Source: Actinomycetes bacterium (GTDB lineage: Bacteria > Actinomycetota > Acidimicrobiia > Acidimicrobiales > Acidimicrobiaceae). Taken from it: a DNA stretch of 6,056 nucleotides. The stretch lies in the NCBI GenBank assembly GCA_021823385.1, contig JAKAOC010000162.1:1-6056 (forward strand). The letters are read 5' to 3'. This document shows positions 1 to 5,489 of this stretch, piece by piece. Position numbers and translations under genes: made by a program. The notes beneath the pieces are model-generated. The model ran no database searches. It was not told the DNA's origin and was given only the letters and a program-made list of their open reading frames with translations. Position 1 is the first letter of the stretch, and each line of letters begins with the position of its first letter.

Positions 1-2
1 GC

Positions 3-1058
3 GTGATCGGCGCGCTAGTTGTGGCGGGGAGCAACTTTGTCACCGCGGCGCAGGTGCCCGTGCACTTGCCCGTGCTTCCGGGTGCCGGCTACGACGGGCA
101 GTTCTACTTCCGCATCGCATTGGCGCCATTCGACTTTGCGCGTCACGCATTCGGCGTGACCTTGGACGGTGCCTTTCGCCTTCAGAGGGTCGGCTATCCC
201 CTGGTCGCCTGGCTCTTTTCGTTCGGCTCGGCGCACCTGTTGCTCTACGCTCTTCCTCTGGTAAATCTGGCCTCCTTGGCGGGCCTTTCCTGGGTCCTGG
301 CCAAGTTCGCCATCGCCTCCGGGAAGCATCCTCTCTTCGGGCTGCTGGTCGCGCTGTATCCGGGGTACGCGTTAAGCCTTGGCCGCGATCTCACCGAGCC
401 GATGGCCGCCTTTACGCTGGTGCTCGGACTGTATCAGCTGGAACGAAAGAGGTACCTGCCGGCTGCGCTCATGCTTTCCGCGTCGGTCCTGACTCGGGAG
501 GCCAGCACGCTGATAGTTATGGCGATCGGGGTGACGTGGCTCTTGGCCTTCCTGCGCCGCCGCGGAGGGGATAGCTCGGGCGGGATGTTCCTGGCAGCGG
601 CCCTTCCAACGGTGGCGTTCTTCGCATGGCAGGCGGTGGTGGTCTCGCAGGCAGGCCACTTCGTCTTGGCGGGATTTGCCGCGTCCAACCTGGGGCTCCC
701 CTTCACGCACATGGTCCCGGCGATCCTGAACCGCCTGGCATCTCCGCTGGGGACCGCGAATCTGCTCTGGTTCCTACAGTTTGCGGGACTATTTCTCGTG
801 GTCGTGACGGCACTTGTAGTGCTGCGCCGCTCTGAGGCGCCACTCTATGTCAAGATCGCCTTGGTTGCCGCGCTGGCTCTCATGGTCAGCCTGACGGGCG
901 GCGAATGGTCCGGAAATGCCGACCTGCGCAGCCTGGATCCACTTTGGCTTATGGCCTGGCTTATCTTGTTCCGCACCCGGCGTCTCGATCTGGCCAGATG
1001 GTCCCCGCTGGTCGCCGTCTGGCTGGTCACCGCGGCTCAATTGGTCCTGTTCATTTGA
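3..1058 (+). CDS. Polytopic membrane protein, GT-C glycosyltransferase-like, probably 5'-truncated
   Basis: This reading frame gives 351 residues of a strongly hydrophobic protein with roughly eight to ten predicted membrane segments. The first visible codon is GTG at 3. However, the N-terminus (MIGALVVAGSNF) looks like the second half of a membrane helix, so the true start probably lies upstream of the window. Directly after that helix comes an extracytoplasmic loop with GYDGQFYFR (residues 29-37), then a conserved-looking stretch around residues 59-67 (RLQRVGYPL). An acidic residue in the first loop, followed by a later RDLTEP (128-133) and TREAS (164-168), resembles the GT-C fold of lipid-phosphate-sugar-dependent glycosyltransferases and the uncharacterised actinobacterial membrane proteins that share the YDGQFY motif. 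Sugar donor and acceptor cannot be inferred. It ends in hydrophobic residues at a TGA codon. A 153-bp gap separates it from the helicase, with no clear terminator. The glycosyltransferase assignment is tentative; the integral-membrane call is firm. Confidence 0.75.
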   Translation: MIGALVVAGSNFVTAAQVPVHLPVLPGAGYDGQFYFRIALAPFDFARHAFGVTLDGAFRLQRVGYPLVAWLFSFGSAHLLLYALPLVNLASLAGLSWVLAKFAIASGKHPLFGLLVALYPGYALSLGRDLTEPMAAFTLVLGLYQLERKRYLPAALMLSASVLTREASTLIVMAIGVTWLLAFLRRRGGDSSGGMFLAAALPTVAFFAWQAVVVSQAGHFVLAGFAASNLGLPFTHMVPAILNRLASPLGTANLLWFLQFAGLFLVVVTALVVLRRSEAPLYVKIALVAALALMVSLTGGEWSGNADLRSLDPLWLMAWLILFRTRRLDLARWSPLVAVWLVTAAQLVLFI

Positions 1059-1197
1059 GGGCCGCCGAGAATGGGTCGCGTTCCGACTAGTTTGTTGTTG
1101 GCGCCTGCGGCCCATCAGTTCGCAGAAGACCTTCCAACTCCTTGCAAGTCGAATCCGGGAGACCTGAGGGTTTGCCCGTAAATATTAAGACGACTTC

Positions 1198-1214
1198 AAG
1201 GAAACACGACTTTG
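1198..1214 (+). promoter_or_regulatory. Ribosome binding site that fixes the TTG start of the helicase
   Basis: AAGGAAA at 1198-1204 sits 7 nt before a TTG at 1212. No ATG or GTG start in this frame lies near enough to replace it without losing the Q-motif region of the helicase. The next in-frame ATG (residue 9) would remove the conserved phenylalanine upstream of the Q motif and has a worse-placed SD. Confidence 0.6.
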
Positions 1215-2492
1215 CCCGAAAATACCTTTGCCTCGATGGGCGTTGACGCCCGCATCTGCCGCAACCTTGCGGCCAATGGAATAACTGCCCCCACGCCGAT
1301 TCAGGCCCTTACCCTGGCGGATGCCTTGGCTGGCCGTGACATCTGCGGCAAGGCCGGAACCGGCTCCGGCAAGACTCTGGCCTTCGGCGTGCCGATGGTG
1401 CAGAACGTTCGCCAAGCCAAGCCTTCCCGGCCCACCGCGCTCGTCCTCGTGCCTACGCGCGAACTTGCCAGCCAAGTGGCCGAAGTACTCGGCCAAGTTG
1501 CTGCCAAGCTGGCACGGGTCGACGTCTTCTATGGCGGCTCGTCCATGGACCGCCAGGCCAAGAGCCTAAAGCGAGGCGTTGACATCGCCGTTGCGACCCC
1601 CGGCCGCATGATCGACTTGATGGAACGGCGCCTGATCAACTTGTCAGATGTGGAAATGGTCGTCGTTGACGAAGCCGACCGCATGGCGGACATGGGATTT
1701 GTCCCACAGGTAAACAAGATTCTCGCCGGCACCGGTGAGGAGCGTCATACGATGCTCTTCTCCGCCACGCTCGACGCGGACGTGACTGTGCTGGTTCGCA
1801 GGCACATGGTGGATCCGGTCACTCACGCAGTGCCCGAGGATCAGCCGACCGTAGCCACAATGACGCACCATTTTCTCCTGGTGGATCCGGCGGAGCGTCT
1901 TGAATACGTCGAGCGGATGTCATCGGGAGCCGAGCGGACCCTGGTCTTCGTGCGCACTCGCGACAGCGCCGAGCGCGTCGCGGAGCGCTTGCGCGATCTC
2001 GGCGTAGAGGCTGAGGCCTTCTACGGAGGGCTGCGGCAGTCCGCACGCGAGCGCGCGCTGCGCAGGTTCTCAACTGGCAGGACCGCGGTCCTGGTTGCTA
2101 CCGACGTTGCCGCGCGAGGCTTGGACGTCACCGGCCTGGATTTGGTTGTACATTACGACATCCCCGAGGACCACAAGGCCTACCTGCACCGCTCGGGCAG
2201 GACCGCCCGCGGTGGCGCACAGGGTGTCGTTGCCACACTGGTTCCGCGCCATCAGGCGCGCGAAGTAGTGCGGATGCAGAAGGTGGTCGGTCTCGACACC
2301 GGCATCGTCCAGGCAGCCCTTGGTGCGCCCGACTTGGCAGGAATTTCCCGAGGTGAAGAGTTTTCCGCCCAGCCCTACGAAGTGCCCGAGCGCAGGAGCG
2401 AAAGTTCCTATGCGCCGCGGCGCGGAGGGTCCTCCCAGTGGGGGCAGCGGGGTCGCCGCCAGGGTTCCGGAGCGCGTTACAAGGTCCGCTAA
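1212..2492 (+). CDS. DEAD-box ATP-dependent RNA helicase
   Basis: A 426-residue cytoplasmic RNA helicase of superfamily 2, expected to unwind or remodel short RNA duplexes and RNPs using ATP (mRNA turnover, ribosome assembly, cold adaptation in this family). All core motifs are visible in order: Q motif GITAPTPIQ (23-31, Q31); Walker A AGTGSGKT (48-55, K54); PTRELA (81-86); TPGR (129-132); DEAD (153-156); SAT (184-186); ATDVAARGLD (296-305); HRSGRTARGG (326-335) with the arginine finger region. The two RecA-like domains span about 1-205 and 215-360. They are followed by a short basic Gly/Arg/Ser-rich tail (about 395-426) typical of RhlE-like or actinobacterial helicases and likely to add non-specific RNA affinity. 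The start is TTG with an AAGGAAA ribosome binding site. The gene stands alone as a transcription unit at its 3' end, closed by a strong terminator 18 bases after the stop. RhlE, DeaD and other subfamilies cannot be separated by eye, so no symbol is given. Confidence 0.97.
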   Translation: MPENTFASMGVDARICRNLAANGITAPTPIQALTLADALAGRDICGKAGTGSGKTLAFGVPMVQNVRQAKPSRPTALVLVPTRELASQVAEVLGQVAAKLARVDVFYGGSSMDRQAKSLKRGVDIAVATPGRMIDLMERRLINLSDVEMVVVDEADRMADMGFVPQVNKILAGTGEERHTMLFSATLDADVTVLVRRHMVDPVTHAVPEDQPTVATMTHHFLLVDPAERLEYVERMSSGAERTLVFVRTRDSAERVAERLRDLGVEAEAFYGGLRQSARERALRRFSTGRTAVLVATDVAARGLDVTGLDLVVHYDIPEDHKAYLHRSGRTARGGAQGVVATLVPRHQAREVVRMQKVVGLDTGIVQAALGAPDLAGISRGEEFSAQPYEVPERRSESSYAPRRGGSSQWGQRGRRQGSGARYKVR

Positions 2493-2509
2493 ACCCATCG
2501 AAGTGCCGG

Positions 2510-2548
2510 AAAGGGGGGCGTCAAGATGACGCCCCCCTTTCTTTTTTT
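2510..2548 (+). terminator. Strong Rho-independent terminator after the helicase gene
   Basis: A perfect 13-bp stem pairs 2510-2522 with 2528-2540 (AAAGGGGGGCGTC against GACGCCCCCCTTT). The loop is 5 nt (AAGAT), and a T-tract follows (TTTCTTTTTTT, ending at 2548). It starts 18 nt after the helicase TAA. It should separate helicase transcription from the metYX unit, so metY needs its own promoter. Confidence 0.95.
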
Positions 2549-2550
2549 GA

Positions 2551-2578
2551 ATTCGTGCCCCGAATCTCTGGGGCGAAT
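2551..2578. repeat. Imperfect inverted repeat, candidate operator upstream of metY
   Basis: GCCCC (2557-2561) pairs with GGGGC (2570-2574) around an 8-nt centre. The dyad extends as ATTC (2551-2554) against GAAT (2575-2578) with a 2-nt asymmetry. It lies just after the helicase terminator, and its right arm covers the place where the -35 element of the proposed metY promoter would be. That is the position expected for a transcription factor site. No regulator is known from this window, and a chance dyad is possible. Confidence 0.35.
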
Positions 2579-2593
2579 CGGGACATTTCCCAC

Positions 2594-2599
2594 TAATAT
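2594..2599 (+). promoter_or_regulatory. Candidate -10 element of the metYX promoter
   Basis: TAATAT is a near-consensus -10 hexamer in otherwise GC-rich DNA. It would place the transcript start at about 2605-2607, exactly at the 5' side of the riboswitch aptamer. This agreement supports the call. No recognisable -35 hexamer is found 16-18 bp upstream (the bases there are GC-rich and belong to the dyad at 2551-2578), which would suit an activator-dependent or weak promoter. Confidence 0.5.
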
Positions 2600-2606
2600 G
2601 TTCCTT

Positions 2607-2719
2607 GGCTCAAGATGCTCGCCCTAAGCCCTCCGGCATGGCGAGCCGGCAACCGCTCCCGCAAGACGGTGCCCCCGGAGGAAGAGATGGCCTGCCGCAA
2701 TCGGTAGGCAAGGCGGGAC
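2607..2719 (+). promoter_or_regulatory. SAM-IV-type S-adenosylmethionine riboswitch in the metYX leader
   Basis: The leader RNA carries the hallmarks of a SAM-I/SAM-IV superfamily aptamer. Stem P2 pairs GCTCGCC (2617-2623) with GGCGAGC (2640-2646). Then comes the conserved GCCGGCAACC (2646-2655), in which ACCG (2652-2655) pairs with CGGT (2667-2670) to form P3. A pseudoknot joins the P2 loop CCTCCGG (2630-2636) to CCGGAGG (2675-2681), seven perfect pairs. P1 is short in my folding: CTC (2609-2611) with GAG (2684-2686), possibly extended by GG/CC. A 3' hairpin (CCTGCCG 2691-2697 with CGGTAGG 2702-2708) and a GGCAAGGCGGGAC segment follow. The arrangement, with GGTGCCCCCGG and a hairpin 3' of P1, resembles SAM-IV more than SAM-I. 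Its ligand should be SAM, and its target is the downstream metY-metX pair. Boundaries are approximate. Confidence 0.85.
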
Positions 2720-2759
2720 TCTCGGCGCCCAAGTGCCGGTGTCCCTCTCGACTGAGGGA
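2715..2759 (+). promoter_or_regulatory. Two mutually exclusive hairpins, likely expression platform
   Basis: Hairpin A pairs GGGAC (2715-2719) with GTCCC (2741-2745) and encloses CGGCGC (2723-2728) with GTGCCG (2733-2738) and a CCAA loop. Hairpin B pairs TCCCTC (2742-2747) with GAGGGA (2754-2759) around a 6-nt loop. A and B compete for 2742-2745. Hairpin B captures part of the strong Shine-Dalgarno AGGGAGG (2755-2761), and hairpin A would leave it free. No T-tract follows, so control of ribosome access is more likely than premature termination. Which state SAM favours cannot be deduced by eye. Confidence 0.45.
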
Positions 2760-2765
2760 GGACCG

Positions 2766-2786
2766 ATGGCGCGAATGTCCAGCTGA
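2766..2786 (+). CDS. Possible six-codon leader peptide (MARMSS)
   Basis: An ATG at 2766 is preceded by AGGGAGG (2755-2761), with 4 nt between. This is the best Shine-Dalgarno in the metYX leader. The frame reads Met-Ala-Arg-Met-Ser-Ser and stops at TGA (2784-2786). Two of its six residues are methionine. The ribosome binding site lies in the 3' arm of a hairpin that competes with another (2715-2759). The stop codon overlaps a further hairpin: AGCT at 2781-2784 pairs with AGCT at 2792-2795, and three more pairs past a bulged C give 7 bp. It could be a translated leader that relays riboswitch state to metY, 138 nt downstream. It could equally be a chance ORF: it is too short for any coding statistics. 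Confidence 0.3.
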   Translation: MARMSS

Positions 2787-2815
2787 GGCGAAGCTGACCA
2801 AGCCCTGTCGCGCGG

Positions 2816-2827
2816 CGTGCGCGCACG
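2816..2827. repeat. Perfect 12-bp palindrome in the metY leader
   Basis: CGTGCGCGCACG is its own reverse complement. It lies between the mini-ORF and the metY start. As RNA it would form only a small hairpin; as DNA it could be a dimeric protein site. GC-rich DNA makes chance palindromes of this type fairly likely. Confidence 0.25.
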
Positions 2828-2909
2828 GCGACTCCAAGATCCAAACTTTCACCAACTTTCCCGGGCACTGCTTTGCCCTCGTTCGGCCCATTGGCCAACG
2901 CTTCGATTC

Positions 2910-2927
2910 AGGAGAAATACCGATATG
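2910..2927 (+). promoter_or_regulatory. metY ribosome binding site and start codon
   Basis: AGGAGA (2910-2915) precedes ATG at 2925 with 9 nt between. It decides against an upstream GTG at 2817 in the same frame, which would add 36 residues unlike any family N-terminus and has no comparable Shine-Dalgarno. No obvious strong hairpin covers this site, in contrast to the one at 2755-2761. Confidence 0.75.
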
Positions 2928-4223
2928 TCCCAGTGGGGATTCGAGACACGACAGATTCATGCAGGCGCCGCCCCAGACCCGGTGACGGGCGCCCGCGCGA
3001 CCCCTATCTACCAGACTTCCAGCTTCGCATTCCGAGACACGGCGCACGCAGCGGCGCTCTTCGACCTGTCGGAGCCGGGGAACATCTACAGCCGGATCAT
3101 GAACCCGACCCAGGCGGTCTTCGAGGAGCGGATCGCCGCCCTCGAGGGCGGCGTGGCTGCGCTCGCCACCTCGAGCGGGCAGGCGGCCGAGACCCTCACC
3201 CTTCTCAACCTTGCCGAGGGTGGAGGCCATGTCGTCGCGGCGGCCTCCCTTTACGGAGGAACCTACAACCTGCTTCGCAACACTCTTCCCAAGCTTGGGA
3301 TTACGGCCACTTTCATCGACGACCCGGATGACCTCTCGGCATGGGAAGCCGCGATTAGGCCGGAGACGAGGGCCTTCTACGCGGAGACAATAGGAAACCC
3401 CAAGGGCGACATCCTCGACTTCGAAGCAGTTGCGGCGGTCGCGCATGCCCACGGGATACCGCTGGTGATCGACAATACGCTTGCCACCCCTTACCTCGCC
3501 CAGCCCCTACGCTACGGCGCGGACATAGTGATTCACTCCGCGACCAAGTTCATCGGTGGCCACGGGACTTCCATCGGCGGCGTAATCGTCGATGGGGGAA
3601 CTTTTGACTACGAGGGGAGCGGGCGATTCCCGGGATTCACCGAGCCCGATCCCAGCTATCACGGGCTGGTGTTCTCGCAGCTGCCCGAGCCGCTGTTCCA
3701 GGCCCGCTTCGTTCTAAAAGCCCGCTTGCAGTACATGAGGGACATAGGCGCCGCCACTACCCCCTTCAATTCTTTCCTCTTCCTGCAAGGGGTGGAGACG
3801 CTGTCGCTGCGCATGGAGCGGCATGTGCAGAACGCGCAAGCCGTTGCCGAGTGGCTGGAAGGCCGCGATGAGGTCGCCTGGGTCTCGTACGCCGGTTTGA
3901 CTTCCAGCCCCTGGCACTCTCGGCAGACGCGCTATCTGCCGCGTGGCGCCGGAGCGGTACTTGCATTCGGCATCAAGGGTGGCGCGGAGGCCGGCCGCCA
4001 CTTTATCGAGGGCCTGGAGATCTTCAGCCACCTGGCCAATATCGGGGACGTGCGCAGCCTGGCGATTCATCCTGCGTCCACCACCCATGCCCAGCTGACC
4101 GAGGAGGACCAGCGCTCGACAGGTGTGACGCCTGACTTGATCAGGCTTTCCATCGGACTGGAGACCCTAGACGACATCCTGGGTGACCTGGAAGCCGGCT
4201 TCCGTGCCGCCAAGGGTGACTGA
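2925..4223 (+). CDS. metY: O-acetylhomoserine sulfhydrylase (O-acetylhomoserine aminocarboxypropyltransferase)
   Basis: A 432-residue PLP enzyme of the Cys/Met metabolism family that makes homocysteine and acetate from O-acetyl-L-homoserine and sulfide in the cytoplasm. The length matches MetY (about 430) and exceeds MetB/MetC/MetZ (about 380-400). Visible landmarks are: the N-terminal FETRQIHAGAAPDP typical of MetY (6-19); YSRIMNPT (55-62), whose Tyr and Arg reach the phosphate of PLP in the neighbouring subunit; SSGQAAE (83-89) for phosphate binding; Tyr110 in LYGGTY, which stacks on the cofactor; VIDNT with Asp183 facing the pyridine nitrogen; and HSATKFIGGHG with Lys208 as the PLP Schiff-base lysine. 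The C-terminal domain carries the expected SLAIHPASTTH and RLSIGLE segments. The start is ATG with AGGAGA 9 nt upstream. The end overlaps the start of metX, so the two are co-translated. The SAM-IV-like leader implies repression when SAM is plentiful. No residue expected of an active enzyme is missing. Confidence 0.96.
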   Translation: MSQWGFETRQIHAGAAPDPVTGARATPIYQTSSFAFRDTAHAAALFDLSEPGNIYSRIMNPTQAVFEERIAALEGGVAALATSSGQAAETLTLLNLAEGGGHVVAAASLYGGTYNLLRNTLPKLGITATFIDDPDDLSAWEAAIRPETRAFYAETIGNPKGDILDFEAVAAVAHAHGIPLVIDNTLATPYLAQPLRYGADIVIHSATKFIGGHGTSIGGVIVDGGTFDYEGSGRFPGFTEPDPSYHGLVFSQLPEPLFQARFVLKARLQYMRDIGAATTPFNSFLFLQGVETLSLRMERHVQNAQAVAEWLEGRDEVAWVSYAGLTSSPWHSRQTRYLPRGAGAVLAFGIKGGAEAGRHFIEGLEIFSHLANIGDVRSLAIHPASTTHAQLTEEDQRSTGVTPDLIRLSIGLETLDDILGDLEAGFRAAKGD

Positions 4224-5343
4224 CACGGCGGTCAGAGCGCGAGGGCGGGGGAGCGGCGAACCCGGAGACGGCCGCCGCTTCCTCCGCGCTTTCGGCGACC
4301 AGGAGTTCGTGACCGAGTCCGGCGCCTCGCTGGGGCCGGTTGAGGTTGCATTCGAGACCTGGGGGAGCCTGAACGCATCCGGGACCAATGCGATCCTGGT
4401 CCTGCACGCTTTGACCGGAGATTCCCATGCCGCGGCCGGCGCTGCGCAATCGGACCCCGGTTGGTGGGAGGGCTTGATCGGCCATGGCGCGGCTATAGAC
4501 ACCTCCCGATGGTTCGTTGTCTGCCCGAACGTGCTGGGCGGGTGCCGTGGCACCACAGGTCCGTCATCGACCGCGCCCGACGGCAGGCCATACGGGTCCA
4601 GGTTTCCGTCCATAACCATAAGAGACCAAGTGGCAGTGGAGAAGCGGCTTGCCGACGTGCTAGGCATACGCGCCTGGGCTGCCGTCGTGGGTGGCTCCAT
4701 GGGAGGCATGCGGGCACTGGAGTGGGCGGTCTCCTATCCTGCGAGCGTGGAGCGGGCGGTTTTCCTTGCAGTGGGAGCCGCGGCCTCCGCCGAGCAGATT
4801 GCCTTGTGCTCACTGCAGACGCGCGCCATTCGACTCGATCCCAACTTCGCCGGCGGCGATTACTACGGTCTGGAGGCCGGCCCCTGGGAGGGTATGGCCA
4901 TCGCGCGAGGGATCGGGCAGCTCAGCTACCGCAGTTCAGAGGAGATGGAGCAGCGCTTCGGTCGGTCCGGCCAGGATGGTGAGGATCCGCTGGCAGGCGG
5001 CCGGTACGCGATCCAGTCCTACCTGGACCACCACGGCGTGAAGCTGGCCCGGCGATTCGACCCGAACTCCTACATCACGCTCAGCACGGCCATGAACCAT
5101 CACGACGTGGGGCGGGGCCGAGGTGGAATCCGCTCGGCACTTTCAGGTGTCGAGGCGGACGTGACCGTGGTGGGCATCTCCTCGGATCGCCTTTATCCGC
5201 TGGCTCAGCAGCTTGAGCTCGCCTCATTGCTGCCTGGCCGCCGGCCGGTCCGTGTCGTGGAGAGCGCCGTGGGCCATGACGGGTTCCTGGTCGAGACCGG
5301 TGCTGTCGCCGAGGCGATCGCGGAGGCGTTGGGGGACACCTAG
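4204..5343 (+). CDS. metX: Homoserine O-acetyltransferase
   Basis: An alpha/beta-hydrolase-fold acyltransferase that transfers the acetyl group from acetyl-CoA to L-homoserine, giving the substrate of MetY. From the GTG at 4204 it has 379 residues, the usual MetX length. The catalytic triad is visible: Ser165 in the nucleophile elbow GGSMGGM, Asp328 in SSDRLYP and His358 in GHDGFL. Other family signatures are VAFETWGSLN, HALTGDSH (68-75) and PNVLGGCRGTTGPSS (ending at 122). The last has Arg where many homologues have Gln, a variation I believe is common in actinobacteria. The start is uncertain among three in-frame GTG codons (4183, 4204, 4216). I prefer 4204 because GGAAG (4190-4194) lies 9 nt upstream; the others lack a well-placed Shine-Dalgarno. 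All three overlap metY (by 8 to 41 nt), which points to translational coupling. Acetyl rather than succinyl specificity is inferred from family and from the adjoining metY. Confidence 0.95.
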   Translation: MPPRVTDTAVRARGRGSGEPGDGRRFLRAFGDQEFVTESGASLGPVEVAFETWGSLNASGTNAILVLHALTGDSHAAAGAAQSDPGWWEGLIGHGAAIDTSRWFVVCPNVLGGCRGTTGPSSTAPDGRPYGSRFPSITIRDQVAVEKRLADVLGIRAWAAVVGGSMGGMRALEWAVSYPASVERAVFLAVGAAASAEQIALCSLQTRAIRLDPNFAGGDYYGLEAGPWEGMAIARGIGQLSYRSSEEMEQRFGRSGQDGEDPLAGGRYAIQSYLDHHGVKLARRFDPNSYITLSTAMNHHDVGRGRGGIRSALSGVEADVTVVGISSDRLYPLAQQLELASLLPGRRPVRVVESAVGHDGFLVETGAVAEAIAEALGDT

Positions 5344-5423
5344 GCAGCCCGAAGGCGGGACCCCCGCGACCTCCCCTGCCGGCGCCCTGCCGCAGCGGCG
5401 GCCGCCATAGCAAGCATGACCTC

Positions 5424-5461
5424 TTGCCCTATATACGACCTTTGCTGCAATGAATAATTGC
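5424..5461 (+). promoter_or_regulatory. AT-rich island with a small dyad, possible promoter or operator
   Basis: In the 146 bp after metX this stretch is markedly AT-rich against a GC-rich background. It contains CTATATAC (TATATA at 5430-5435), a possible -10 without a recognisable -35, and the dyad GCAATGAATAATTGC (5447-5461), with 5-bp arms around a 5-nt centre. It probably holds the promoter of the following membrane protein gene, as no convincing terminator with a T-tract was found after metX, only GC-rich hairpin potential at 5351-5407. Confidence 0.3.
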
Positions 5462-5489
5462 GGAGAAGGTGCGAATGAGGAGGTGTGCG

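Noticed and set aside
1071..1181. 36-codon ORF between the membrane protein and the helicase, beginning MGRVPTSLLL
   Set aside because: A weak GAGGG lies 9 nt upstream, but there is no recognisable motif and no independent support for coding; a chance ORF is the simpler reading.
2817..2924. Upstream GTG extension of metY by 36 residues
   Set aside because: The extension resembles no MetY N-terminus, has no good Shine-Dalgarno, and the ATG at 2925 has one and begins with the conserved family sequence.
2605..2985. 126-aa plus-strand frame through the leader
   Set aside because: It crosses the aptamer and the metY start in another frame; its composition is explained by the RNA structure and it has no ribosome site.
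2610..3452. 280-aa open frame on the minus strand across the riboswitch and the metY 5' half
   Set aside because: It is antisense to a clear metY and a structured leader RNA, its translation has no recognisable domain, and long antisense frames are common in GC-rich genes.
5351..5407. GC-rich hairpin potential after metX as an intrinsic terminator
   Set aside because: Several GGCGGG/CCCGC and GCCGC/GCGGC pairings are possible, but no T-tract follows, so it does not qualify as a Rho-independent terminator.
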